The position numbers and the translations under genes are program-made. 64,000 bases of DNA from Vallitalea pronyensis. GTDB taxonomy: Bacteria; Bacillota; Clostridia; Lachnospirales; Vallitaleaceae. Position 1 is the stretch's first letter. Each line of letters begins with the position of its first letter. The stretch is from NCBI RefSeq assembly GCF_018141445.1, contig NZ_CP058649.1, positions 5,599,001-5,663,000 on the forward strand. The letters run 5' to 3'. This document shows, piece by piece, positions 56,485 to 64,000 of the stretch. The notes under the pieces were generated by a model. The model made no database searches. It was not told the DNA's origin and saw nothing but the letters and a program-made list of their open reading frames with translations.

Positions 56485-57269
56485 AAGTTGCTATTTATTC
56501 ACCTGTTCGCCGTCAAGGTTGTTCCACTGTCAGTATTTTATTAGGGGCCGCTCTAGCACATGTGGTCGGTATGAAGGTATGTTTAACGTATACAGGTATT
56601 GAATCAGATACTTATAACATCGCCCTTGGGTTAAATCACATTGAAGATCGCACAAAATCACTGACTCAGGTAATTCGTATGCTAGAGGGAAATAATATTT
56701 CTGGTGATGATATTATGGATTATCTGACCCCTTTAACACATCATCTGGACATCATGCAGACTTCCAGCGATTACATTACATCTGAAGAAAGTGATGCCCT
56801 CTTAAGCTTCGTTCTGAATAACCTGCCTCATGAGCTTATTATCACTGAAATTAATTCAGAACCCTTTGAAGAAAACACACAGCACATATTAAACAATGTG
56901 GATATCGTTATCGTATTGGTTTCTCAAGGCATGGATGTTCTGAATAAATATAAGCTCTACAAAAAAAGTCCCTACTATCCAAGCAAAGATAAAACCGTTT
57001 ATGTGGTTAACCAATATGACCCTTATATCAGCCCCTTAAAAGATGTGGCTAAAACCATGGGCGTGCATAAGCGTAAAATCAGTAAAATCACCAACAACCC
57101 CTATGTTGTTAAGATGGCTAATTCAGGTACACTGCACAAATTAATGCCCTATATTTACAAAAAAGATTTAAGGGTACTTAACCTTCACGCTGATATTCGT
57201 GACCTCTGCTACTTAGTTATGAGTAACTTAGGCGTAAAAATCAACTGGGAGGGTAAGCTTAATGACTAA
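56481..57269 (+). CDS. TadZ-like P-loop protein with degenerate Walker A
   Basis: A 262-residue protein of the MinD/ParA fold. MKVAIYSPVRRQGCSTVSIL gives the phosphate loop as RRQGCSTVS, lacking the usual GK(S/T). Later strands (LIITEINSEP, VDIVIVLVSQGMDVLNKYKL, TVYVVNQYDPY) match the family. The ATG at 56481 follows AAAGGGG and overlaps the previous stop as ATGA; GTG 56472 is in frame but inside that site. The end overlaps the TadA gene by 8 bp, so the genes are translationally coupled. Confidence 0.78.
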   Translation: MKVAIYSPVRRQGCSTVSILLGAALAHVVGMKVCLTYTGIESDTYNIALGLNHIEDRTKSLTQVIRMLEGNNISGDDIMDYLTPLTHHLDIMQTSSDYITSEESDALLSFVLNNLPHELIITEINSEPFEENTQHILNNVDIVIVLVSQGMDVLNKYKLYKKSPYYPSKDKTVYVVNQYDPYISPLKDVAKTMGVHKRKISKITNNPYVVKMANSGTLHKLMPYIYKKDLRVLNLHADIRDLCYLVMSNLGVKINWEGKLND

Positions 57270-59082
57270 TACATTCCTAACCATTGCTTTGATTATAGGA
57301 AGTGCCATGGGCTTAACCATATGGTATTATCGTGTGAAAAACGAGAAACCCGATTATGAAGAAGACGCACATATCACTTTTGAAAAATTAGTGGATACGG
57401 TGAAATATACTTTAGCTGATCTGATAAAAGATGAAAGTTTTAATGGTTTTAGTGATGATGATTTCAAGGCTTTTTACAAACGAAAAGCTCGTATTCAAGA
57501 TGCTATGAATAACTGTGTCTATGGTATTGATTCTGCCAAGGTGATTGTTCAAGACCTTATCCGTTCGGTCATCATGGATGAATGTCCAACCGTTCAAGAT
57601 GTAAACTTGTGCTATGACTTTTATTCAAGAACATTGGATACCCGCGTTAAATTTGAGATCCTCTTGTACTTTTATAAAAAAGAATATGGTAAGGGTGCCC
57701 TTGCACAGATTATTGATGCCTATAACTTGGATCGTGAGCGTTACCTGATAGAAGATAAGTCTGCTCCTTCCTATGCCATCACCGCTGAAGATATTGATAT
57801 GATCTATGGTTCCAAGCATTACAAATTGACATATCCTGTTCTAATTGACTTACTCACCATTCTGGTCTATCAGCAATACAAAGGATTTGGCATCTTAGAT
57901 ACCTTACGTGAAATGGATATTAATGGTTTTAACTGTGGGACATCCGGTTCCATTTTATCAAATCTTAGAAATGATAAACAGGTGGTAAAAGCACCTCGTT
58001 CTGTCTGGCTGTATTTCAGAGGAAAATACATACACATGCGATTTCTTACATTTGGAACGGAACAAGAACTGCGTCGCGTGATACAACTAATATGCCGTTA
58101 TAACAATCCAGGACCCTTGACGGAAAAAAGAGGCTATTTAGTCAATACCATGTTTGACAAATCAAGGGTATTAGCACTTCGACCACCAGCAGCAGAATAT
58201 TGGGCAGTCTTTGTCAGGAAATTTTCCTTAAGTGATGTATCTTTAAAAAATCTTATTGAAAAACCCTACGTCAATAACGCTAACCTAGCCATCCACCTGC
58301 TTCAATTCTTAATGATGGGACAAGTCACATGTGGTGTCACTGGACGTCAAGGTTCTGGTAAAACAACCCTTATGACAGCGCTTATTGAATTCATTGATCC
58401 TAAGTATACACTGCGGGTACTTGAAATGGCACCTGAGATGTACTTACGTGAACTGTATCCAGAACGTAATATTCTCTCTGTCCAAGAAACAGAATTTGTC
58501 AGTGCATCTGACTTACAAGATGCTCTTAAAAAGTCCGATGCAGCAGTATCCATCGTTGGCGAAGTCGCAACAGACCCTATTGCTGCCAGAATGATACAGA
58601 TGGGGCAAGTGGCCTCTATCTTTACCATCTTCTCCCACCATGCTAATCGAGCCGCTGACCTTGTGCGAGCTCTTAGAAACTCACTTGTTAACGCTGGTGG
58701 CTTTACTTCCATGGTAACAGCTGAGCAGCAGGTAATTGATATTGTGCGCATTGACGTTCACTTAAATTATACCACTGACGGTAAACGCTATATTGAACGT
58801 ATTTCGGAGATTATTAAACTGGATGAAGGCGTTCCTTATCCCGATTATCTGCGTTCCGACCCTGTACACTCCATGAACACCATCACAAAAGAGTATTATA
58901 CACGTATTACAGACCGACAGACATTCACCACACGGGACATTTTAAAATATGATCTTGCAACGGATACTTATACAGCTCTTGATTGGTTTTCACCTGAGCT
59001 TACCCAATACATCATGAATTGTATACCAAAAGACAAACGATTGGACTTCTCACATTTTGTCCAAGAAAACTGGGAGGTGTAA
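57262..59082 (+). CDS. TadA/CpaF-type secretion ATPase
   Basis: A 606-residue ATPase that powers Tad/type II-type assembly. Walker A is TGRQGSGKTTL (about residue 360). VGEVATDPIAARMIQMGQ (about 430) and IFTIFSHHANRAADLVRAL match the CpaF Walker B and His box (VGEVRGxEA, HANS). The N-terminal 250 residues form the all-alpha CpaF cap domain. Unusually, the protein begins with a membrane helix (FLTIALIIGSAMGLTIWYY), so it would be anchored. The segment GTSGSILSNL before the core is also nonstandard. Confidence 0.9.
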   Translation: MTNTFLTIALIIGSAMGLTIWYYRVKNEKPDYEEDAHITFEKLVDTVKYTLADLIKDESFNGFSDDDFKAFYKRKARIQDAMNNCVYGIDSAKVIVQDLIRSVIMDECPTVQDVNLCYDFYSRTLDTRVKFEILLYFYKKEYGKGALAQIIDAYNLDRERYLIEDKSAPSYAITAEDIDMIYGSKHYKLTYPVLIDLLTILVYQQYKGFGILDTLREMDINGFNCGTSGSILSNLRNDKQVVKAPRSVWLYFRGKYIHMRFLTFGTEQELRRVIQLICRYNNPGPLTEKRGYLVNTMFDKSRVLALRPPAAEYWAVFVRKFSLSDVSLKNLIEKPYVNNANLAIHLLQFLMMGQVTCGVTGRQGSGKTTLMTALIEFIDPKYTLRVLEMAPEMYLRELYPERNILSVQETEFVSASDLQDALKKSDAAVSIVGEVATDPIAARMIQMGQVASIFTIFSHHANRAADLVRALRNSLVNAGGFTSMVTAEQQVIDIVRIDVHLNYTTDGKRYIERISEIIKLDEGVPYPDYLRSDPVHSMNTITKEYYTRITDRQTFTTRDILKYDLATDTYTALDWFSPELTQYIMNCIPKDKRLDFSHFVQENWEV

Positions 59083-61068
59083 GTGGTGAGTCCTATGTTA
59101 TTAATACCACCTATTGCCTTGCTCCTCATCAGTATCGTAGCCATTATCTATATCGTTCGGGCAGATAAAAAAAAGCGAAGTCAAATCAAAAAGAACTATA
59201 ACAAGTACAATAAGATATTCTACCAATACGAACGTTTCTTTCTTACACGAGCTGGCATTCGAAGGCTCTATTATCGCTTATCGGAGTTATCGGTTTATAG
59301 TAAGAAAGAATTAAAAGCCGTAACCGTTAAATTCTACAGCCTGGCTTTAGGTACGTTTTGGGGCATTAATGCAGCTGGCATCTTTTTGTTTCGAGATACC
59401 TTCACCTTTATACTCTTTTTTCTCTTTGCTTACATGGTTAAAAATATCTTAATTGAAAAGCAAATTGATCACATACACTTTAAGTTATTAAAACAGTTGT
59501 TAGCATCTCTTTCGTCCATTCGTCAAACCTATTTACGTCTAGGCGTTATACCTGATGCTATTGCTGAAGCTGAAGTAGGTCCTCTTCTTAAACATGCTTT
59601 TGAAGATATCTACTTAATTCTGACTGCTGTTGATGGTGAAAGACGACTTGAAGAATTTTATGCAGCTACCCCTTTTAAGCTATTGCAGACCTTTTCTGGT
59701 GTTTGTTATATCTTAAATAATGCCGGTGATAGCACCACCGCGAACGGTTCATCTAATTTTATACAAGCCATGGGTATGATGCACTCTGAAGTCCAACTTG
59801 AGGTACAGAAGCAGATTCTCCAAAAAGCAAAATTTGGTTTATTAGAATATCTGCCAGTGGTACCACTATTGGCTATTAAAGCCATTGAAGCCTTTTTTGT
59901 GTCGAATATACCAGGGACGTCCATTATCTACAATGGACCTATCGGTTACATATCCCGTGTACTGATTGTGGTAACAGCCATCATTGGGTATACCACCATC
60001 ACTAAGATTAATAGTACCATGGTGATTAGTAAGGATGATCGACAAACTTTCATGAAAAAACTGCTTCAATATGACACTTTTTCTATATTCATTAATGACA
60101 TCCTACCAAAGAAACAAAAGGTGATAAATAGGAAGAAGAACCTACTGAAACGCTCCATGTCCATGAAAGACCTTAGGTATTTGTATACAAATAAAGTTGT
60201 GTATACGGTAGTAGCCTTTGTCTTAAGCATCTTCTTTATCTTTTTTGCCGTTGAACTTGGTAAGGATTTTATCCTAGATAATATCAAGGAAGTGTCATTG
60301 GTAGCTGGTGAGAAATTATCCAAGGAGGACATTCTTATTCGTAAGCAAATGGATAAGGTCTATATGGATACCCATCCCATGATGAGTGCATCTCGAACAA
60401 GAGCTTTCGTGGATGGTTATCTCCCATTGTTACCTGAGTTTGATAAACATGCTCAAGTTCAACGTTTACAAACGAAATATCAATCCTACTATAACACATA
60501 TTTTAAATGGTGGATGCTGTTGATTAGCATTTGCGTGGGTCTTATGGCTTGGCATATACCAGAACGTATACTAAAAATGAGAATACGGCTACTGAAAACA
60601 GAGTCTGAAGAAGATGTTTTGCAGCTACAAACCATCATTACCATACTGATGAATACGTCTGTGGACACCATGGAGACTTTGTATTGGCTGCAACGCCAAT
60701 CAAGAACCCATCGCAACGCACTCATTGATGCGTATCACGAATACCCATCAGACCCTGAGCTTGCTCTCTATCGCTTAAAAAGCAAGGTAACACTACCAGA
60801 CTTCAAGCGTATGGTGGATAAGTTACTCTTAACCATCCATCAGATATCCCTGGCAGATGCGTTCAGTGACCTTATATCAGAGCGAGCACATGTACTGCGT
60901 ATAAGAGAAATCACCCAGCAAACCATTTTAAAGAAAAAACGTTCATTTGTAAGCCCATTAGCGCTCATCCCATTAGGGTTAACTGCTTTTTGTTATATCC
61001 TTTTACCGCTGGGTATATTGGGTATAAAAGAATTTATGAAGGCCTTGGAAATGGCCGGAATCCAGTAA
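59083..61068 (+). CDS. Fused TadB-TadC-like membrane platform protein
   Basis: A 661-residue membrane protein. Helices lie near residues 5-25, 85-125, 260-310, 370-390, 465-485 and 625-650. The second half ends in a type II secretion F domain (SVDTMETLYWLQRQS, then SPLALIPLGLTAFCYILLPL). The first half has a matching cytosolic part (LKQLLASLSSIRQTYLRLG). Tad systems normally use two separate proteins, TadB and TadC; here both seem joined. It begins with GTG 59083 (or 59086) after GGGAGG, directly after the TadA stop. Confidence 0.8.
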   Translation: MVSPMLLIPPIALLLISIVAIIYIVRADKKKRSQIKKNYNKYNKIFYQYERFFLTRAGIRRLYYRLSELSVYSKKELKAVTVKFYSLALGTFWGINAAGIFLFRDTFTFILFFLFAYMVKNILIEKQIDHIHFKLLKQLLASLSSIRQTYLRLGVIPDAIAEAEVGPLLKHAFEDIYLILTAVDGERRLEEFYAATPFKLLQTFSGVCYILNNAGDSTTANGSSNFIQAMGMMHSEVQLEVQKQILQKAKFGLLEYLPVVPLLAIKAIEAFFVSNIPGTSIIYNGPIGYISRVLIVVTAIIGYTTITKINSTMVISKDDRQTFMKKLLQYDTFSIFINDILPKKQKVINRKKNLLKRSMSMKDLRYLYTNKVVYTVVAFVLSIFFIFFAVELGKDFILDNIKEVSLVAGEKLSKEDILIRKQMDKVYMDTHPMMSASRTRAFVDGYLPLLPEFDKHAQVQRLQTKYQSYYNTYFKWWMLLISICVGLMAWHIPERILKMRIRLLKTESEEDVLQLQTIITILMNTSVDTMETLYWLQRQSRTHRNALIDAYHEYPSDPELALYRLKSKVTLPDFKRMVDKLLLTIHQISLADAFSDLISERAHVLRIREITQQTILKKKRSFVSPLALIPLGLTAFCYILLPLGILGIKEFMKALEMAGIQ

Positions 61069-61081
61069 GGAGGCACAATCT

Positions 61082-61642
61082 ATGAAATGTAGCACAGGTA
61101 TTGGGACATTGTCCCAAGATAAACAATTATACAAAACTGTAGACAATGAGAACTTCTATATCACAACCGTCAAAATGAGCGGTGTTGACATCCCCGCCGT
61201 AGGTTCAGAATACATTCTTGCTGACCTAGAAGGACGAGTTCAGTTACAATATTATCTACGTTCAGAGACAACAGAGGATAATAAACTGTTTACGTTTATG
61301 CAGATCATGACGGTTCATTCGGTAGATGATGATACACCTGAAACCAATAGGATACAAATTGGTGGTTGTATTGCCAAAACAAAGGGTCTACTGATTAAAA
61401 ACAAAATTGGACTCGAAATACTGCCTTTTATCATCAAATACAAATCCTATGACGGTAACTTCAATGTGGCCCACTGTGTAGCCAAAGGTGCAAAAGCTAG
61501 GGAGTTATCCAAGATAAAAAAAGGTGATATTGTGGAGATCACAGGCAAATTTAAGAAAGAACACAATGCATTAGAAGTACTTGTGGAAGAAGTGGATTTC
61601 TATAAGGCCTTTCCTGCATTAGAATCTAAAAAAATATCTTAG
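61082..61642 (+). CDS. OB-fold (SSB-like) protein in the Tad-like locus
   Basis: A 186-residue soluble protein. The C-terminal half reads as an OB-fold close to single-strand binding proteins: IGGCIAKTKGLLIKNKI, then HCVAKGAKARELSKIKKGDI, VEITGKFKKE. The first half repeats a similar strand order (TGIGTLSQDKQLYKTVDNEN). There is no acidic SSB tail. A DNA-binding protein is unexpected in a pilus or secretion operon. GGAGG precedes the ATG, 13 bp after the membrane platform gene. It may bind nucleic acid or use the OB fold for protein contacts. Confidence 0.6.
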   Translation: MKCSTGIGTLSQDKQLYKTVDNENFYITTVKMSGVDIPAVGSEYILADLEGRVQLQYYLRSETTEDNKLFTFMQIMTVHSVDDDTPETNRIQIGGCIAKTKGLLIKNKIGLEILPFIIKYKSYDGNFNVAHCVAKGAKARELSKIKKGDIVEITGKFKKEHNALEVLVEEVDFYKAFPALESKKIS

Positions 61643-61670
61643 TAACCAATTAACTTTTTTTATACTATTA

Positions 61671-61777
61671 CAAAGCGACTACGTCGCGTCTTGCAAAGCA
61701 AGTTGTTTCGTTAGGATAGTTTTCTTAGCACAAATGAAAACGCTTCTATCTCATTTGTTAAATTGAGAACTTTCCTA
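61671..61777. repeat. 107-bp structured element, copy B
   Basis: Second copy of the element at 22916-23022, aligned without gaps. Compared with copy A, the pairs at offsets 59/87 (G-C to A-T) and 62/84 (T-A to A-T) change together in the third hairpin, and the two small hairpins differ only in loop bases. It lies 57 bp before the major pilin-like gene in sense orientation. Confidence 0.75.
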
Positions 61778-61833
61778 TAAGACATGACAAGTACTGAACA
61801 TCTCAGTACACCACAAAGGAGGGAACATTACTC

Positions 61834-62370
61834 ATGGAAGGTGAAATGGGTACTGGTGCAAGAATTGCTATTGCACTTATTATTTTAGGCGTATTAATTT
61901 CGGTGGTGTTCACCATCATGGGATTTACACGTTCAACAACCAATCAAGGTATATCATCGGTTCAGAACTCGTTGGGTTCAATGCAGTTAGCCGTGTTTGA
62001 TGATTATGATCAGAAGATTTTATCCGGTACACAGGTTTTATCTGCTTTGAAATTATTTGAGGGGCAGCCAGCTGGTTTAGTTGTAAGAACAAAAACACAG
62101 ATTACCAATAGTGAAGGCACGAATTATGGTGCACTATTTGCAGGTGTAACAAATAACACTACTGGAGTTCCTCCAAAGAATGCTGGTGAATCTTGGTATA
62201 CATATACAATTGCTTTAGATAGTGACAACAATATGTCCTATAACATGAATTATTTACCCGCAAGTAAAGCTGGTTCCGAAACTTTCATTAGACCTACTGC
62301 AAAATTTCTTGCTGAGCTAATAAAAGATACAACTGGAACCATCGTTGGTATCTGTTTTTCACAACAATAA
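61834..62370 (+). CDS. Pilin-like secreted protein, probably the major subunit
   Basis: A 178-residue protein with a short N-terminus and one membrane helix (IAIALIILGVLISVVFTIMG), followed by a polar Asn/Thr/Ser-rich domain with strand pattern (AGLVVRTKTQITNSEG, SWYTYTIALDSDN). This is the layout of Tad/Flp-type or pseudopilin subunits, although no clear prepilin-peptidase site (G-x-x-x-x-E) is seen. GGAGGG precedes the ATG. It has its own long leader with element B and is followed at once by a terminator, which suggests higher expression than the genes after it. Confidence 0.65.
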   Translation: MEGEMGTGARIAIALIILGVLISVVFTIMGFTRSTTNQGISSVQNSLGSMQLAVFDDYDQKILSGTQVLSALKLFEGQPAGLVVRTKTQITNSEGTNYGALFAGVTNNTTGVPPKNAGESWYTYTIALDSDNNMSYNMNYLPASKAGSETFIRPTAKFLAELIKDTTGTIVGICFSQQ

Positions 62371-62374
62371 CTCG

Positions 62375-62406
62375 AAAGCCCTTAGCCTGCCTAAGGGCTT
62401 TATTTT
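62375..62406 (+). terminator. Terminator inside the pilin cluster
   Basis: AAAGCCCTTAG pairs perfectly with CTAAGGGCTTT around a 5-nt loop, followed by ATTTTC. It starts 4 bp after the stop of the first pilin-like gene, within an otherwise tightly packed operon. It is probably a partial terminator that sets subunit ratios. Confidence 0.85.
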
Positions 62407-62427
62407 CATATACAAGGAGTGATTGCT

Positions 62428-62856
62428 ATAGATGAATGGAGCAAAATCATATGGGTATCCATTGACCTGATGACGGCGGCTCTTATTCTGGTATCTGCAC
62501 TTACCATTTCCAGAATATCACGTGACTTTGGCCGTGTCCAACAACAAGAAATCAATGCCGTTGCCGTTACCAAACTTTATCGGACATATAATCGATACGA
62601 TAATCAAACCAATCTTACACCACAAGATATTATTACCTTAATCTTTGAAACGCGAGGCAGACCTGAAATTTGGGTAGACACAACAGCAGGTTCTGCTGTC
62701 AGCTTTACCCAAAAATGGACGCCAACTTCTCCAAGCAACATGTGGGATTTAACCCATATTACTGAAAATGTACTTCCAGTAACAGCATCCTATACCTCAA
62801 CCATTGAAAAAAATGCCAATGGCGAAATTAGCCGTGTGGAATTTAGGAGGGACTAA
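62428..62856 (+). CDS. Minor pilin-like protein 1
   Basis: About 142 residues: a short acidic N-terminus, one membrane helix (IIWVSIDLMTAALILVSALT), then a polar domain with strands near the end. The start is unclear. AAGGAG at 62414-62419 is 8 bp before an ATA at 62428; GTG 62419 overlaps the site and ATT 62422 is too near. An ATG at 62432 is out of frame. The stop is directly followed by the next gene. A minor pilin or pseudopilin role is inferred from topology and place. Confidence 0.65.
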   Translation: MDEWSKIIWVSIDLMTAALILVSALTISRISRDFGRVQQQEINAVAVTKLYRTYNRYDNQTNLTPQDIITLIFETRGRPEIWVDTTAGSAVSFTQKWTPTSPSNMWDLTHITENVLPVTASYTSTIEKNANGEISRVEFRRD

Positions 62857-63234
62857 ATGGAAAGTGAAATTAGCTCAACCCTGAAACAGTCGGTTATCTT
62901 AATTGTTATTGGTTTCGTCATCTCCGCCATGTGGCTTACCATTGCATTTGGTCAACAGATTAACCATAGTGGCGTTAACACCATTGCTAAATCCACAAGC
63001 TTTATCTACAGCGCAGAATTGGAATCCATTAAGAATTATACTCAAGATTTACCCGCTTCATCGGTTTACTTGGCTCTTGAGAAAAATCGGGATGCCATCC
63101 TTTCAATATCCGGTTATGCTCACGGTACCAGCATATGGTCCATTGACGACTTAAAGAAAATATTTGGCCATCAAATCATATGCCAAGTAGAGCCTTATCA
63201 AGAAGCTTACAAAATTCGTATAACGACCTATTAG
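62857..63234 (+). CDS. Minor pilin-like protein 2
   Basis: A 125-residue protein with an N-terminal membrane helix (SVILIVIGFVISAMWLTIAF) and a small extracytoplasmic alpha/beta domain (AILSISGYAHGTSIW, IICQVEPYQEAYKIRI). GGAGGG precedes the ATG, inside the end of the gene before. The sequence resembles no family I can name, but the layout repeats that of its neighbours. Confidence 0.7.
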   Translation: MESEISSTLKQSVILIVIGFVISAMWLTIAFGQQINHSGVNTIAKSTSFIYSAELESIKNYTQDLPASSVYLALEKNRDAILSISGYAHGTSIWSIDDLKKIFGHQIICQVEPYQEAYKIRITTY

Positions 63235-63244
63235 GAGGGATTTC

Positions 63245-63652
63245 ATGAACATAGATGATTATATTGATTATCTGGTCACCATACTATTACTGGCTTTATT
63301 CATACCCATTACGGTATCCAACATGATCCCTCTCTACAATAATAAAATTGGAGGATTTGATGTTCAAATAGAAAAAACAGCACTTAAAACACAGGGTGAG
63401 ATTATACCATATGATAAACCATTTACTTCCCATCATACCATGCTTATGTTAGCCATTGCTGACGTCTACTCTGCTGACCCTGACATAATAGAAATTAATG
63501 GTACCACCATCCAAATAGATGAAGCTTTTTTAGGGAACCGCATCAGTGCTTTGCAAAATGCCTATGCCGCTATGCCCACTGTGGAAAAGATGTCTGTTGA
63601 GCTATACGTGGATAGCAACGGTCCCAGAAAGTGGGTGATTAAGAATGAGTGA
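63245..63652 (+). CDS. Minor pilin-like protein 3
   Basis: A 135-residue protein with one N-terminal membrane helix (YLVTILLLALFIPITVSNMI) and a soluble domain containing IIEINGTTIQIDE and SVELYVDSNGPRKWVI strands. GGAGGG precedes the ATG, 10 bp after the previous stop. Its end overlaps the next gene by 8 bp, so the two are translated together. Confidence 0.7.
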   Translation: MNIDDYIDYLVTILLLALFIPITVSNMIPLYNNKIGGFDVQIEKTALKTQGEIIPYDKPFTSHHTMLMLAIADVYSADPDIIEINGTTIQIDEAFLGNRISALQNAYAAMPTVEKMSVELYVDSNGPRKWVIKNE

Positions 63653-64000
63653 TTTTATTAATAAAATTATTGGCTTATTCATGGTCTTTATTTTATTAGT
63701 ACTTGCTCCCCTCATCATTAATTCCCTTAGTACATCCCTCACCATGAAACGTGCGGTCCTCAATGAAATGACCAACTTCATTGATAAAGTAACGGATACC
63801 GGACGTATAACCGATGCTCAAAGAACAGATTTCTACTTGGGTTGTTCCTCCCACGGTGTTACGGTAGATGTACGGATTAAACGTTATATACGTGTTGTCA
63901 ACTCAGATGGTGCCGGCAGTACCGTTACAACCTATGTCTTAAGTGATGCAATCGCCAATTGGAACCAAGGAGATATTATTGAAGTGGAGGTGGAAGCCAT
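63645..64000 (+). CDS. Minor pilin-like protein 4 (partial)
   Basis: The start of a gene that runs off the right edge; about 118 codons are seen. MSDFINKIIGLFMVFILLVL opens with a membrane helix, followed by the helix TMKRAVLNEMTNFIDKVTDT and a strand-rich part (TVDVRIKRYIRVVNSDGAG, then WNQGDIIEVEVEA). The layout, with a helix after the TM segment, fits TadE/F-like pseudopilins. It overlaps the gene before by 8 bp. Confidence 0.7.
   Translation, partial: MSDFINKIIGLFMVFILLVLAPLIINSLSTSLTMKRAVLNEMTNFIDKVTDTGRITDAQRTDFYLGCSSHGVTVDVRIKRYIRVVNSDGAGSTVTTYVLSDAIANWNQGDIIEVEVEA

Noticed and set aside
61734..61748. A cre-like site (ATGAAAACGCTTCTA) in copy B of the structured element
   Set aside because: It lies in the loop of a hairpin and copy A has lost the central CG, so the match is probably chance.
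1..64000. CRISPR arrays, tRNA or rRNA genes, insertion sequences and prophage genes
   Set aside because: No regularly spaced repeats, cloverleaf-like sequences, transposase or phage structural motifs were recognised in the window.

Overview
The window looks like the chromosome of an AT-rich, low-GC Gram-positive anaerobe of the class Clostridia, most like cellulolytic relatives of the Lachnospirales such as Vallitalea or Cellulosilyticum. That placement is inferred. It rests on strong GGAGG-type ribosome sites, HPr kinase, a FapA/DUF342 protein, LytTR regulation, free (non-dockerin) GH9 and GH48 cellulases and a WXG100 secretion locus. No rRNA or tRNA gene, CRISPR array, insertion sequence or prophage was seen.

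Region 1 (1-20.3 kb) is mostly housekeeping. It holds feoA-feoB iron uptake behind a Fur-type promoter; glucokinase and HPr kinase; uvrC; a heterodimeric ABC exporter; a catalytically doubtful GH2-like protein; a small MscS channel; upp with a structured leader; an SH3/NlpC-P60 cell-wall hydrolase; and an apparent operon of DUF342, GAF, TPR and trxB genes.

Region 2 (20.8-39.2 kb) serves plant polysaccharide use and signalling. A secreted GH9-CBM3c endoglucanase and a GH48-CBM2-like cellulase lie side by side, followed by an AraC regulator divergent from a GH4 alpha-galactosidase-type enzyme. Then come DUF624, a large hybrid histidine kinase, a UvrD-type helicase, two HD-GYP-type c-di-GMP phosphodiesterase candidates and a CBS-containing family II pyrophosphatase.

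Region 3 (39.3-64 kb, running off the right end) is the most unusual part. The minus strand carries a type VII-like secretion set: three WXG100 proteins, a coiled-coil partner, a polymorphic toxin ending in a TNT (NAD+ glycohydrolase) domain with a putative immunity gene, a YukD/EsaB ubiquitin-like protein, a possible EspG-like protein, a LytTR response regulator, a three-ATPase EssC and a TadZ/CpaE-like protein. Divergently, the plus strand carries a Tad-like machine: a stand-alone sigma region 4 protein, a structured RNA candidate, a lipoprotein, a SAF/CpaB-like protein, two degenerate P-loop proteins, a TadA/CpaF ATPase, a fused TadB-TadC-like membrane protein, an OB-fold (SSB-like) protein and five small single-TM pilin-like proteins. 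EsaA, EssA and EssB are not in the window. I therefore propose that the Tad-like part supplies the missing envelope machinery.

Several non-coding signals are unexplained. A 107-bp element with compensatory base changes occurs at 22.9 and 61.7 kb. A different shared element lies upstream of the WXG100 operon and the toxin gene. The toxin gene appears to start with ATT.
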